Shown: piece by piece, positions 43,080 to 52,116 of the stretch
Position numbering within the stretch: position 1 is the first letter of the stretch
Layout of the letters: each line of letters opens with the position of its first letter
Assembly (NCBI RefSeq): GCF_001191005.1
Contig: NZ_CP012201.1
Location: 5,704,001 to 5,768,000 of the forward strand
Origin: Massilia sp. NR 4-1
Lineage (GTDB): Bacteria; Pseudomonadota; Gammaproteobacteria; Burkholderiales; Burkholderiaceae_D
DNA length: 64,000 nucleotides
Direction: 5' to 3'
Notes under the pieces: model-generated
Seen by the model: the letters and a program-made list of their open reading frames with translations, nothing else
What the model was told of the DNA's origin: nothing
Databases searched by the model: none
Translations under genes and position numbers: made by a program

Positions 43080-44463
43080 CCGTCTTGGCTGGCACGCCGA
43101 AACGCGCGCAGCTGAGCAGGCGCTCCTGCGTCCAGCGCTGGTTGGCAAAGGCGATCAGCGCGGCGCTGCCGCCCAGCAGGAAGGCCACGTAAGCCGGTCC
43201 TATGGTCAAGGAATCGAAAGGCGCGCGCGGCAAATCCTTGAGATAGAGGTAGAAGCTCCATCCACCAAGAGAAACGACGGCGGCGATCCAGCCTAAGGCG
43301 ATCAGCGATTTGGTGCGGATGGCGATGGCGCACGACACCACGAAGACCAGTTCGGGCAGCGCGACAAGATGCTCGGCGAACGAGTATAGGATCGCAAGCG
43401 GCGCCTGGCCCTGGATCGCATAGGAAAACACGAAGACGAGCGCGCACCCGAGCAGCCAGCACAGCAGCATGATCTGCATGGTCGCCAGCAGGATGCTGCT
43501 GCCGATGCGTCCGCGTTTCAGTCCACCCGGCATCACAAAGGAACGCCAGTGCAGGTCGCGCACGGTCAGCACGTTGACGCCATTGGCGCATAGGAAGGTC
43601 AGGGCGAAGAGATTCATGATCGGCAGCGGGGCTCCCCAAGGCCCGCCCAGCCAATGCAGCACCAGGTAGGCGAGCAGGATCACATTCAAGCCGCCCATGA
43701 GATTCATGCTGGTGAAATGGCGTTCCGCTCCCGCTGTGCTGTTCGCCATGACCGGGTCCCACGACAGAAGATAAAAGCGCTGCAGATAGCTTTGGAGCGG
43801 CCGCCAGACAGGCATTGCGTTCGCCTTTCCGGGATTGCCGTGCCGGGACGCACCTTGCCAGCGCCGATGCAAAGTCCATGCCGCTGCAGGCCAAGCCAGG
43901 GCGATAGCCAGCAGCAGCGGCGCCGGCAGGATGGAGAACGGCTTAAGCATCTCCACTGGTCCCAGCAGCAGTACGGTAGCCAGCAGCGCCACCAGACCAT
44001 ACAGCACGGCCTTATGCCGGCGGAAGGGCAGCAGATTCTGCCTGCTGAGCGGATGGGCGATGCCGGCGCATAGCGCCAGTGCCGACAGGGCAAAGGCCGC
44101 GCTCCATTCCGCTTGCGCGGAGCACAACACGATCTGCGCCGCGCCGGCCAGGCCGATGCCGAACCAGGCAAACGTCAGCTGCCGGATGAAGCGTGCCGCA
44201 GCCTTGCGCCACAGTCCGGACGGCGCGCGCAGGCCGCCCAGGACGGCGAAGGCGCGCGCCAGCGAGGCGGCGCGCAAGAAGGCATAGACAAAACCGCCTA
44301 GCGCAATCACCATCAGCAAGCTCGCCGAACCGGCGGTTGCCTCGTCCACTGGCGCTTTTGCCAGCAGGATGGTGGCGATCCAGGCAATCCCGATGGCGCC
44401 CAGCCCCATCTTGCTCAAGTTCCGCTGCAAGGGGCTTGCGTAATCCTTGTTCTCGGCAATCAT
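43060..44463 (-). CDS. Membrane permease of a GntR-controlled ABC transporter
   Basis: The 467-residue protein is almost wholly hydrophobic with roughly 10-12 TM helices (LGAIGIAWIATILLAK, LYGLVALLATVLLLGP, LLATMQIMLLCWLLGC and others). It overlaps the ATPase start by 4 bp and so belongs to the GntR/ATPase/permease unit. YtrA-type units usually export antibiotics or peptides, or act in stress from cell-wall drugs. Its 3' end overlaps the last gene of the tubulin-like operon by 20 bp on the opposite strand. Confidence 0.78.
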   Translation of the reverse strand: MIAENKDYASPLQRNLSKMGLGAIGIAWIATILLAKAPVDEATAGSASLLMVIALGGFVYAFLRAASLARAFAVLGGLRAPSGLWRKAAARFIRQLTFAWFGIGLAGAAQIVLCSAQAEWSAAFALSALALCAGIAHPLSRQNLLPFRRHKAVLYGLVALLATVLLLGPVEMLKPFSILPAPLLLAIALAWPAAAWTLHRRWQGASRHGNPGKANAMPVWRPLQSYLQRFYLLSWDPVMANSTAGAERHFTSMNLMGGLNVILLAYLVLHWLGGPWGAPLPIMNLFALTFLCANGVNVLTVRDLHWRSFVMPGGLKRGRIGSSILLATMQIMLLCWLLGCALVFVFSYAIQGQAPLAILYSFAEHLVALPELVFVVSCAIAIRTKSLIALGWIAAVVSLGGWSFYLYLKDLPRAPFDSLTIGPAYVAFLLGGSAALIAFANQRWTQERLLSCARFGVPAKTAIDNDR

Positions 44464-45284
44464 GCGTTCAGCTCCACGAAGAGTTCATCCAGCGTCAGCG
44501 GGCGGCCTTGCGCCGCATGCTGCGGCGCGTGGCGGGTATCGAGCACGCAGATGCGTTCCGTCTTGCGGGCGCAGACGATGGCCTGCGGCGGCAGCTCCGG
44601 GGTGAAGGTCACCAGGCGGTAGTGCTCCAGGATCGCATCCCAGGTATCGAACAGCTGCAGCTTGCCTTCGCGGATAAAAGCCAGGTGCGATACCACGCGT
44701 TCCAGGTCGCTCAGGATATGGCTGGAGATCAGCACCGTGCGCCCGCCATCCTCGTCATCGAACAGCGAGCGCATGAACTCGCGGCGCGCCAGCGGGTCCA
44801 GATTCGATACCGGCTCGTCCAGCAGCAGCACGTCGGGATTATGCGCCATCGCCAGCACCACCGACAGCGTCTGCTTTTCGCCGGCCGACAGGTGTGGAAT
44901 GCGTTTGCCGATGGGCAGATCGAGGCGCGCCGCCAGCGCCAGGCAGCGGTGCAGATCCCATTTCGGATACGCCTTGCCCACCAGTTCCAGATGCTCGGCC
45001 ACGCCCATCCATTCGAACAGGTCGGGCGTCTGCGCGACATAGCCCAGGCGCTCGCGCACCGCGTCGCTCAGGTCGAGCGAAGGGCAGTCGAGCAGGGTGG
45101 TCTTGCCGCCGGTCGGCTCGTTCAGGCCCGCCAGGCAGCGCAGCAGCGTCGATTTGCCGGCGCCATTGCGTCCCACCAGGCCGACCACGGCGCCGGCCGG
45201 AATCGCCAGCGAGATATCGTCGAGGATGGTCTTGCCTTCCTGGCGCAGGGAAAGGTGTTTCGCTTCGATCGCGATGTAAGTCAT
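44460..45284 (-). CDS. ABC transporter ATP-binding protein
   Basis: The 274-residue ATPase has Walker A (VGRNGAGKSTLLRCLAG), Q-loop in VAQTPDLFEW, signature LSAGEKQTLSVV, Walker B with catalytic Glu (VLLLDEPVSNLDP) and the H-loop in LISSHILSDLE. The last 60 residues form a short C-terminal domain (LVTFTPELPPQAIVCARKTE) as in EcrA/YtrB-type ATPases. It overlaps the GntR gene by 4 bp upstream and the permease by 4 bp downstream. Confidence 0.92.
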   Translation of the reverse strand: MTYIAIEAKHLSLRQEGKTILDDISLAIPAGAVVGLVGRNGAGKSTLLRCLAGLNEPTGGKTTLLDCPSLDLSDAVRERLGYVAQTPDLFEWMGVAEHLELVGKAYPKWDLHRCLALAARLDLPIGKRIPHLSAGEKQTLSVVLAMAHNPDVLLLDEPVSNLDPLARREFMRSLFDDEDGGRTVLISSHILSDLERVVSHLAFIREGKLQLFDTWDAILEHYRLVTFTPELPPQAIVCARKTERICVLDTRHAPQHAAQGRPLTLDELFVELNA

Positions 45285-45673
45285 GCGGATTCCTTGTTGT
45301 GTTGTTCTTGCAGGCAGGTCTGGAACAGGGCGAGCGCTTCCTTGTCGTTGAGCGCCAGCTGGTGGGCCATGCGGGCTGCCGCCTCCAGCGCGGGGCGCAG
45401 CATGGCCGCCTTGTCCTGCGTCGAGGTTTTGCCGCGCTGGCCCGCCACGGCCATGCCCACGCCGCGCCGGCGCTCCAGCAAGCCTTCGCTTTCCAGCATG
45501 CTGTAGGCCTTGCTGACGGTCATGGGATTGATCGCATGGTGCTGCGCGACGGCCCGCACCGAAGGCAAATCCTCGCCCGGCGCCAGCTGTCCGCTCGCCA
45601 CCATGCGGCGCACCTGCTCCACGATCTGCTTGTAGATCGGGACGGGTGAGGTAGGGGCGATGTCGAAGTTCAT
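45281..45673 (-). CDS. GntR-family (YtrA-type) regulator
   Basis: This 130-residue protein starts at MNFDIAPTSPVPIYKQIVEQ, the typical YtrA opening; an upstream in-frame Met at 45703 lies inside the operator dyad. The winged helix is seen in LPSVRAVAQHHAINPMTVSK and AYSMLESEGLLERRRGVGMA. The short effector part (about 45 residues) is typical of YtrA proteins. It is the first gene of the ABC transporter unit and probably represses it from the dyad at 45682-45703. Confidence 0.88.
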   Translation of the reverse strand: MNFDIAPTSPVPIYKQIVEQVRRMVASGQLAPGEDLPSVRAVAQHHAINPMTVSKAYSMLESEGLLERRRGVGMAVAGQRGKTSTQDKAAMLRPALEAAARMAHQLALNDKEALALFQTCLQEQHNKESA

Positions 45674-45681
45674 GCGAATTA

Positions 45682-45703
45682 GTGTATCACTACAATAATA
45701 CAC
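45682..45703. promoter_or_regulatory. Operator for the GntR/ABC operon
   Basis: GTGTAT (45682-45687) and ATACAC (45698-45703) form arms with a 10-bp spacer, 9 bp before the GntR start. On the minus strand TTGCAG (45709-45704) and GATACA (45687-45682) with 16 bp between them could be the promoter that the dyad covers. YtrA regulators commonly bind such sites. Confidence 0.55.
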
Positions 45704-45811
45704 ACTGCAACAAGATATTTTTATTGAAATAAAAAGTTAGCAGAGGTGTGCGCAGCAACACGAAGTTTTTTGCTAATCTGAAAGGCAAGAACTGTTTTTC
45801 AGGAGACTGTG

Positions 45812-46156
45812 ATGCAAGCCAAATATTGGGTGGTGGGGATGGTGATGGCGGCCGCGCTGGCCGGGTGCAAGCGCGAGGAGCCGGCGACGCCGAAAGTGGG
45901 GCCGGCGGAACGTGCCGGGCGCGAGATCGACAAGGCGACCGCCAAGGCGGCGACGGAGCTGGAGAAGGCGAATGAGCAGCTTAGCGGCGCGGCCAAGGAA
46001 ACCGGCGAGCAGTTGAACAAGGCCGCTGGCGAGGCGGGGCAGAAGCTGAATCAGGCGACCGAGGAGCTAGGCCGCAAGGTCGAGCGCGCGGGCGAGAAGA
46101 TGCAGGAGACCGCCCGCGAACGGCGTGAGGAGCGCAAGGAAGGCGCCGGGCATTAG
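45812..46156 (+). CDS. Small coiled-coil lipoprotein
   Basis: This 114-residue protein has a signal peptide with lipobox ALAGC and a mature part that is one long amphipathic helix with heptad-like repeats (KATAKAATELEKANEQLSGA, then LNKAAGEAGQKLNQATEELG). AGGAGA sits at good spacing before ATG 45812. It is probably a lipid-anchored helical protein, possibly an envelope spacer or stress protein. The function is unknown. It stands alone, divergent from the GntR operon. Confidence 0.7.
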   Translation: MQAKYWVVGMVMAAALAGCKREEPATPKVGPAERAGREIDKATAKAATELEKANEQLSGAAKETGEQLNKAAGEAGQKLNQATEELGRKVERAGEKMQETARERREERKEGAGH

Positions 46157-46172
46157 GCGCCAGGCGGGCTAT

Positions 46173-48275
46173 TCAGCTGGCTTTGAAGCCTGGCTTTAAA
46201 GGCACCACATTGCTATGTTCCCCGGCGGCGGGCGGTGGCGCTTCGGGTGCGCCGCCCAGCACCACGCTCATGTCGACGAAGCCGGCGCGCCAGGCGCGTT
46301 CCAGATCCTGTTCGATGTCTTCCATCGAGGTCTGGCTGAAGTTGTCGAAGCCGCGCACGCCGTAGGCGCGGTTGCGGCCGTGGGCCTTGGCCAGGTATAG
46401 CGCCATATCCACCAGGTTCACCGCGCGTTCCCATGGCAGCGGGGTGTCGCCCGGGATCAGCGGGAAGGGCGCGAAGCCGACCGAGACGTTGACGCTGATC
46501 GGCACGCCCTGGTAGTCCAGCTTCTGCGCCGAAATGGTGTTCAGGATCCGCCGCGCCACTTCTTCCACGCCATTGCGCGGGATCGCGGGCAGGAAGGCGA
46601 GGAACTCTTCGCCGCCCCAGCGCACGATCATATCGGTCTCGCGCAGCGCGATGCGCAGCTGCTCGGAGATCATCTTCAGCACCGCGTCGCCGGCCGCGTG
46701 GCCGTAGCTGTCGTTGACGTGCTTGAAGTGGTCGACGTCGAGCAGGAAGAGGGCACCGACGATATCCTCGTTACCCATGCCGCGCCGCTCCGGCTTGTGG
46801 CTGCGCATGAATTCCTGGAAGTGGCGGCGGTTGTAGAGCAGGGTCAGGGGGTCGAGCGCGCTTTGCTGCTTGAGTTCCTGGTTCTTTTCCTCCAGCTTGG
46901 CGTTGGCATGGCGCACCTTGCGGTACAGCAGGCCGACGATGATGGCCGTCAGCGCCAGCACCACGGCCAGCAGCCACCACACACGCTGCTGCAGGCGGCG
47001 GTTGTCGATCTCCGCGCTCTTGACGCGGTTCTCCTGGCTCAGCGCCTCGATGCGGCGCTGCTTCTTTTCGGTGTCGTACTTTTCCTGCAGCTCCAGCATG
47101 GTTTTCTGGCGCTGGCGTTCGAACAGTTCGTTGGAGAGGGTGCGCTCGCGGTGGTAGGCGGCGATGGCACCGGCGAAGTCGCCCGCGCGTTCCAGCGCCG
47201 AGCCGTACTCCTGCAGGATCACCTGCAGTTCGACCTTGCCGCCGGTTTTTTCGAAATGCGCCAGGCCCGCTTCGAAGCTCTTCTTGCCTTCGGCCACGCG
47301 GCCCATGCCCAGATAGGCCTGGCCGATATTGACGCGGGCGGTGGCTTCGGTGGCGGCGTTGTTGATCTCGCGCGCGGCGATGATCGATTCCTGGCCGTAG
47401 CGCATGGCGCGCTGGTAATCGTGCTCTTTCAGATAGCTGTCCGAGAGGTTGACCAGCAGGTCGGCCACCATGCCGCGCGCGCCGAGGCGGCGTGCCAGGT
47501 CGAGGGCGCGCAGCAGGGCCTGCAGCGCGCGGCGCGGCTGCATGGAGTCGATGGCGAGGCCGTATTCGGTGTTCATGGCGCTGGCGAGGCGGCCGGGCGA
47601 ATTCATCTTTTCGGCCACTTCCACCGATTCGGCCAGGGTTTCCCAGCCCTTGTTGAATTCCTTCATCTGCGTGTAGAGCTGGGCCAGGGCATTCAATGCG
47701 CTGGCCAGCGGAATCAGGTCGTCCTTGATCTGGCGCGCCTGGTCGGTGGCGGTCTGCAGGCGCGCCAGCGCGGCAGGGAAGTTGCCCTGCTCGGCATAGG
47801 ATTGGCCGGCCGTGATGGTGGCCTGCACGCGCAGTTTCACGTCATTGGTGGCGTTGGCCAGCCTTTCCGCCTCGAAGGCGAGGGCGTGGGCGGTCTTGGC
47901 GTCGGCCATGGCTGAATACACGTAGGCGCGCGTCAGCACCGCTTTGGCGTTCAGTACCGCATCGTTCTGGGATTTGCCGAAGGCCTGCAGCTCGTCGGCC
48001 AGCACCATGGCCGTTTCGTACTGGCCCAGGTAGCGCCAGGCCAGGCTAAGCTGGGACAGGAATTCGCCCTTGGTGGCGGGCGGCGCGGCGCGCGCCGAAG
48101 CCTCCATCTGCTGCAGCTGCATCAGTGCCTTGTCGGGCGTGAAGCGGACCTGTTCGCGGATGGTGGCGATTTCCACATCGAGCGATTGGCCAAAGGCCAG
48201 CGCCGGTGCCAGCAGCCAAGCCGCTGCCAGCAGACGAATGCGATGCGAAATCGGCTGTTCCTGTAGACCTGACAA
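46173..48275 (-). CDS. TPR-GGDEF diguanylate cyclase
   Basis: The 700-residue protein has a signal peptide (RLLAAAWLLAPALAFGQ), a periplasmic TPR region (about 30-395, with repeated helix pairs such as ALARLQTATDQARQI and MRYGQESIIAAREINNAATE), a coiled-coil stretch, a TM helix at about 430-448 (VWWLLAVVLALTAIIVGLLY), a second coiled coil and a GGDEF domain (about 490-650). The active-site motif is RWGGEEFLAF and an RxxD inhibitory site (RETD) sits five residues before it, so product inhibition by cyclic di-GMP is likely. The periplasmic TPRs probably bind a protein partner. Confidence 0.9.
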   Translation of the reverse strand: MSGLQEQPISHRIRLLAAAWLLAPALAFGQSLDVEIATIREQVRFTPDKALMQLQQMEASARAAPPATKGEFLSQLSLAWRYLGQYETAMVLADELQAFGKSQNDAVLNAKAVLTRAYVYSAMADAKTAHALAFEAERLANATNDVKLRVQATITAGQSYAEQGNFPAALARLQTATDQARQIKDDLIPLASALNALAQLYTQMKEFNKGWETLAESVEVAEKMNSPGRLASAMNTEYGLAIDSMQPRRALQALLRALDLARRLGARGMVADLLVNLSDSYLKEHDYQRAMRYGQESIIAAREINNAATEATARVNIGQAYLGMGRVAEGKKSFEAGLAHFEKTGGKVELQVILQEYGSALERAGDFAGAIAAYHRERTLSNELFERQRQKTMLELQEKYDTEKKQRRIEALSQENRVKSAEIDNRRLQQRVWWLLAVVLALTAIIVGLLYRKVRHANAKLEEKNQELKQQSALDPLTLLYNRRHFQEFMRSHKPERRGMGNEDIVGALFLLDVDHFKHVNDSYGHAAGDAVLKMISEQLRIALRETDMIVRWGGEEFLAFLPAIPRNGVEEVARRILNTISAQKLDYQGVPISVNVSVGFAPFPLIPGDTPLPWERAVNLVDMALYLAKAHGRNRAYGVRGFDNFSQTSMEDIEQDLERAWRAGFVDMSVVLGGAPEAPPPAAGEHSNVVPLKPGFKAS

Positions 48276-48431
48276 CGTGGGAGTCCTTGTGCTGCACTGC
48301 GCGAATTTGAGGCGCTAAGTGTGCGAACAATTATATGCTCGTTGCAGGTGGGAAACGTCAATACCCTTGCAGATTTTCCTCAAAATTGCACAGTTTTCAT
48401 GGTTGGATCGATAAGTTTGTTAATGTTTTAT

Positions 48432-50228
48432 TCAGGCTGCGAGCTGCTGCAGCAGGTAGAGGCGCTGGTATAAGCCGCCCTCGATCTGCATCAGCGCTTC
48501 GTGTGGACCGGCTTCGGCGATGCGGCCGTGATTGAGCACGATGATGCGGTCGGCGTCGCGGATGGTGGACAGGCGGTGGGCGATGGCGATCACCGTCACC
48601 TTGCCATGCAGCTCGCCGAGCGCGGTCTGCACGATCTGCTCGGTTTGACTGTCGATATGCGAGGTCGCCTCGTCCAGCAGCAGGATGCGCGGCTGGCCGG
48701 CCAGCGCGCGGGCGATGGCGATCAGCTGCTTCTGGCCGCTCGACAGGCGCGAGCCGCCTTCGCCCAGCAGCGTGTCGTAGCCGTCTTCCATGGCCAGGAT
48801 GAAGTCGTGGGCATGGGCGGCGCGCGCGGCGGCCTCGATCTGGGCCTGCGTCAGGCCGCGGCCCATGTCGATATTCTCGCGCGCCGAAGCGGCCAGCAGG
48901 AAGGGGTCTTGCGGCACCAGGCCGACGTCGGCGCGGAACTGCTCGTTGCCCAGCTCATCGAGCGGCTGGCCGTTCATCAGGATGCTGCCGTGCGGCGCCG
49001 GATAGAAGCGCAGCAGCAGCGAGAGCAGGGTGGACTTGCCGCTGCCGGTATGGCCGACGATGCCGAAGAAGGCGCCCTGCGGAATGTCCAGCGACAGATT
49101 GTGCAGCACGCGCTGGCCGGCGTTGTATTCGAAGTCCAGGGCGCGGATCGAGACGGCCGGCGTGTCGGCGTCGTTCGCGGCGCGCGCACCGGTGCTGGCT
49201 GTCTTGCCGGCGGCGCGGTGTTCCGGCGCGCCTTCCTCGTCCAGCAGCGCCGCCACGCGCGAGCTGGCGACCACCGACTGCTGCAGTTGGCTGAACTGCA
49301 TGGTGATCTGGATCAGCGGCTCGATCACGCGCGCGATGTAGTTGATGAAGGCATACAGCACGCCCACTTCCGCCGCGCTGATGTCGCGCTGGCCGAAGGC
49401 GAAGATCACGCCCGCCAGCAGCAGCACATTGAGCAGGTCGAGCGCGGGCCGCAGCAGCCAGGCGTTGGCGCGGATTTCGGCCATGCGCTGCGTATAGTGG
49501 TCGGCATTGGTCTTGCCGAAGCGGGCGGCGAAGCGCACCTCGGCATTGCTGGCCTGGAGCACGCTCATGCCGCCGATGGACTCGGCCATCTGGCCATTGA
49601 TCTCGCTGCGCAGCTGGCGCGCCTTGCTGACGGCCGGAGCGCTCATGCGCTGATACAGCCAGACGATGGCCAGCACGCAGGGCAGCAGGGCCAGCACGAT
49701 CAGCATCAGGCGCCAGTCGAGGAAGGCCATGGCCGCCACCGTGCCGACCAGCACGATGCTGCTGTCGAGGATCACGAACAGCACCTGCACATACAGGCTC
49801 TTGACCGCCTCGGTATCGTTGGTCACGCGCGACACCAGCTGGCCGGTGATGGCACGGTCGAAGAAGGCCATGGGCAGGCGCAGCACATGGCTGTAGACCT
49901 GTTCGCGCAGGCGCTGCACCGAGCGCATGGCCAGGCCGGACAGGCGCACCAGTTGCAGATAGCGCAGGCCGGTCGAAATCCAGCCGGTCAGCAGCACGCC
50001 GGCCAGCAGCAGGGACATGCGCGGCCAGTCCAGATGCTTGGGCAGCAGGTGTTCGTCGATCAGGTGCTTGCCCAGCAGGGGGCCTACCACCTCCAGCGCG
50101 GCGGCCAGGATCAGCCACAGCACGGCCCAGTACAGATGGTGCTGGTCGGGCCGCGCCGCGTCGCGCAGCAGGGCGGTGGCCTTGGCGGCCTGGCGCTTCA
50201 GCGAAGCGTCTTGCGGTTTAGAGAGCAT
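48432..50228 (-). CDS. ABC exporter half-transporter (MdlB-like)
   Basis: The 598-residue protein has an N-terminal membrane domain of about six TMs (AVLWLILAAALEVVGPLLGK onward) fused to an ATPase: Walker A VGHTGSGKSTLLSLLLRFYP, signature LSSGQKQLIAIARAL, Walker B with catalytic Glu ILLLDEATSHIDSQT, H-loop IAHRLSTI. The start at 50228 overlaps the end of the first half-transporter gene by 11 bp. It should form a heterodimer with that protein in the inner membrane to export drugs or lipids. The exporter has the consensus ATP site in this half. Confidence 0.88.
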   Translation of the reverse strand: MLSKPQDASLKRQAAKATALLRDAARPDQHHLYWAVLWLILAAALEVVGPLLGKHLIDEHLLPKHLDWPRMSLLLAGVLLTGWISTGLRYLQLVRLSGLAMRSVQRLREQVYSHVLRLPMAFFDRAITGQLVSRVTNDTEAVKSLYVQVLFVILDSSIVLVGTVAAMAFLDWRLMLIVLALLPCVLAIVWLYQRMSAPAVSKARQLRSEINGQMAESIGGMSVLQASNAEVRFAARFGKTNADHYTQRMAEIRANAWLLRPALDLLNVLLLAGVIFAFGQRDISAAEVGVLYAFINYIARVIEPLIQITMQFSQLQQSVVASSRVAALLDEEGAPEHRAAGKTASTGARAANDADTPAVSIRALDFEYNAGQRVLHNLSLDIPQGAFFGIVGHTGSGKSTLLSLLLRFYPAPHGSILMNGQPLDELGNEQFRADVGLVPQDPFLLAASARENIDMGRGLTQAQIEAAARAAHAHDFILAMEDGYDTLLGEGGSRLSSGQKQLIAIARALAGQPRILLLDEATSHIDSQTEQIVQTALGELHGKVTVIAIAHRLSTIRDADRIIVLNHGRIAEAGPHEALMQIEGGLYQRLYLLQQLAA

Positions 50229-51969
50229 CGAGGCTGGCCTCCAGTTGTTGATAGCGCCACTGGCTGGCATACCAGCCGTCCAGGGCCAGCAGCGCATCGT
50301 GGCTGCCTTGTTCGACGATGCGGCCATGGTGCAGCACCACGATCAGGTCGGCGTTGACCACGGCGCTGAGGCGGTGGCTGGCGATGACGGCGCTGCGTCC
50401 GGGACGCGCGGCGCGCAATTCTTCCAGGTGTTCGAGGATGGACGTTTCGGTGCCGGTGTCGACGGCCGACAGCGCGTCGTCCAGCAGCAGCAGGTCGTTG
50501 TCGGCCAGCAGGGCGCGCGCGATCGCCACGCGCTGGCGCTGGCCGCCGGACAGCGTGATGCCTTTCTCACCGACCTCGGTCTCATAGCCCTGCGGGAAGA
50601 GCCGGATATCGTCGTGGATCGCCGCCAGGCGCGCGGCTTGTTCGACTTCGGCGCGGCTGGCCTCAGGACGCGCCAGCGCGATATTCTCGGCAATCGAAGC
50701 CGAGAACAGGAAGGATTCCTGCGGCACCCAGCTGATTGCCGCGCGCAGGGTCTTGAGCTGGTACTCGTCCAGACCATGGCCACCCCAGCGCAAGACGCCA
50801 TGCTGCGGCGCCAGTTGGCGCAGGACCAGGCGCAGCAAGGTTGATTTGCCGCTGCCGGTCGGTCCCACCAGGCCAAGCGTCTGGCCCGGCTGCAAAGTCA
50901 GCGTAATGCTCGCCAGCGCCGGCTCCAGCTGGCCGGAATAGGCATAGCCCACATCGCGCAGTTCCAGCGCGCCGGGCGCGCGCTTATTCAGCGTGCCGTG
51001 GTCGTCGATCGCCAGCGGTTCATCCAGCATCGGTTGCAGGCGGGCGAATGCCGCGCGGCCACGCTCGATCAGCGACAGCACCCAGCCGGCTGCGAACATG
51101 GGCCAGATCAACTGGCCCAGATACATGCTGAAACTGGTCAGTGCGCCGATCGTCAGCTCGCCGTTCCACACCAGATAGCTGCCCAGGCCCAGGGTCAGGC
51201 CGGTGGCCGCCGTCAAGGTCAGGCCGACCGCGGGTTCGTAGGCGGCTTCCCAGCGCTGCGCCGTCAGGCTGGCGGCGGCCGCATGGCCGGCCAGGTCCGA
51301 GAACTGGGCGCTGCTGCGCTGCTCCAGTCCGAGGGCGCGCAAGGTGCGCACGCCGGACAGCGTTTCCTGCACATGGTCGTTGAGCGCACTAAAACGCTTG
51401 AGGGAATCGGTGGACGCCGTATGGATATGGCTGGAAATGCGCCAGAAGGCCAATCCCATCAAAGGGAAGGGCAGCAAGGCGATCAGCGCCAGGCGCCAAT
51501 CCACGCCCAGCAGCATCACGCCCAGCACCATCAGCAGCGACAGGCTGCCGTCGAAACCGGCCAGCATGGCCTCGCCGGCCGCCATCTCGATCGCATCGAT
51601 ATCGTTGGTCGCCAGCGCCATCAGGTCGCCGGTACGCTGCTTCTGATAAAAGCCCGGACCCTGCAGGGAAAGGCGGCGGTAAAAGCGCGTGCGCAGTTCC
51701 ACCCCCAGCTGATACGCCGCCGCGAACAGCTTCAAGCGCCAGCCCACGCGCAAAAAATAAATCAATGCGCCGATCAGCAGCAGTTCGCCGATTTCCAGCA
51801 GCAAGGCTGTGCCGGACAGCTCATGCGCTGCCAGACGGTCGATCATCGTGCCGATTTTGCGCGGCACCAGAATAGTCAGCACCGCCACGCCTGCCAGCAT
51901 GACGCCGGCCGCCGCGTACGCGCGCCATTGCACACGCACGAAGCCGCCAATAAGCCTCGATAAACTCAT
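50218..51969 (-). CDS. ABC exporter half-transporter (MdlA-like)
   Basis: The 583-residue protein has a six-TM domain (about 1-310) and an ATPase: Walker A VGPTGSGKSTLLRLVLRQLA, signature TLSGGQRQRVAIARALLADN, Walker B LLLLDDALSAVDTGTE, H-loop SHRLSA. The catalytic glutamate after Walker B is replaced by Asp (LDDA), as in MdlA and other degenerate halves of heterodimeric exporters. Translational overlap with the MdlB-like gene supports pairing. Confidence 0.88.
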   Translation of the reverse strand: MSLSRLIGGFVRVQWRAYAAAGVMLAGVAVLTILVPRKIGTMIDRLAAHELSGTALLLEIGELLLIGALIYFLRVGWRLKLFAAAYQLGVELRTRFYRRLSLQGPGFYQKQRTGDLMALATNDIDAIEMAAGEAMLAGFDGSLSLLMVLGVMLLGVDWRLALIALLPFPLMGLAFWRISSHIHTASTDSLKRFSALNDHVQETLSGVRTLRALGLEQRSSAQFSDLAGHAAAASLTAQRWEAAYEPAVGLTLTAATGLTLGLGSYLVWNGELTIGALTSFSMYLGQLIWPMFAAGWVLSLIERGRAAFARLQPMLDEPLAIDDHGTLNKRAPGALELRDVGYAYSGQLEPALASITLTLQPGQTLGLVGPTGSGKSTLLRLVLRQLAPQHGVLRWGGHGLDEYQLKTLRAAISWVPQESFLFSASIAENIALARPEASRAEVEQAARLAAIHDDIRLFPQGYETEVGEKGITLSGGQRQRVAIARALLADNDLLLLDDALSAVDTGTETSILEHLEELRAARPGRSAVIASHRLSAVVNADLIVVLHHGRIVEQGSHDALLALDGWYASQWRYQQLEASLDAL

Positions 51970-52048
51970 GAAGTATCCCCGGGAACAAGCCCGCTAGCAT
52001 ACCTCACCCCACAAAATCCCGCAGACCGCCCAGCGTTTGCGCAAAATG

Positions 52049-52091
52049 AAACAATGTCCCCCTGGTGCCAGGCACCAGGGGGACATTGTTT
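52049..52091. repeat. Perfect 21-bp-arm palindrome (dispersed-repeat type)
   Basis: The left arm (52049-52069, beginning AAACAATGTCCCCCTGG) is exactly complementary to the right arm (52071-52091), with a single base at the centre. It lies in the gap between the MdlA-like gene start and the phasin stop. No T-run follows, and it could fold as a very stable cruciform or RNA hairpin. It resembles long palindromic intergenic repeats of Massilia-type genomes as I remember them, not a transposon. Confidence 0.8.
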
Positions 52092-52116
52092 GCGCTAGCT
52101 CAATGGAGCCGCCGGC

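Noticed and set aside
52035..52095. GTTTGCGC at 52035-52042 and 52088-52095 as target-site duplication of an inserted element
   Set aside because: The copies are not placed symmetrically around the palindrome, there is no transposase, and an 8-bp match partly inside the arm can be chance.
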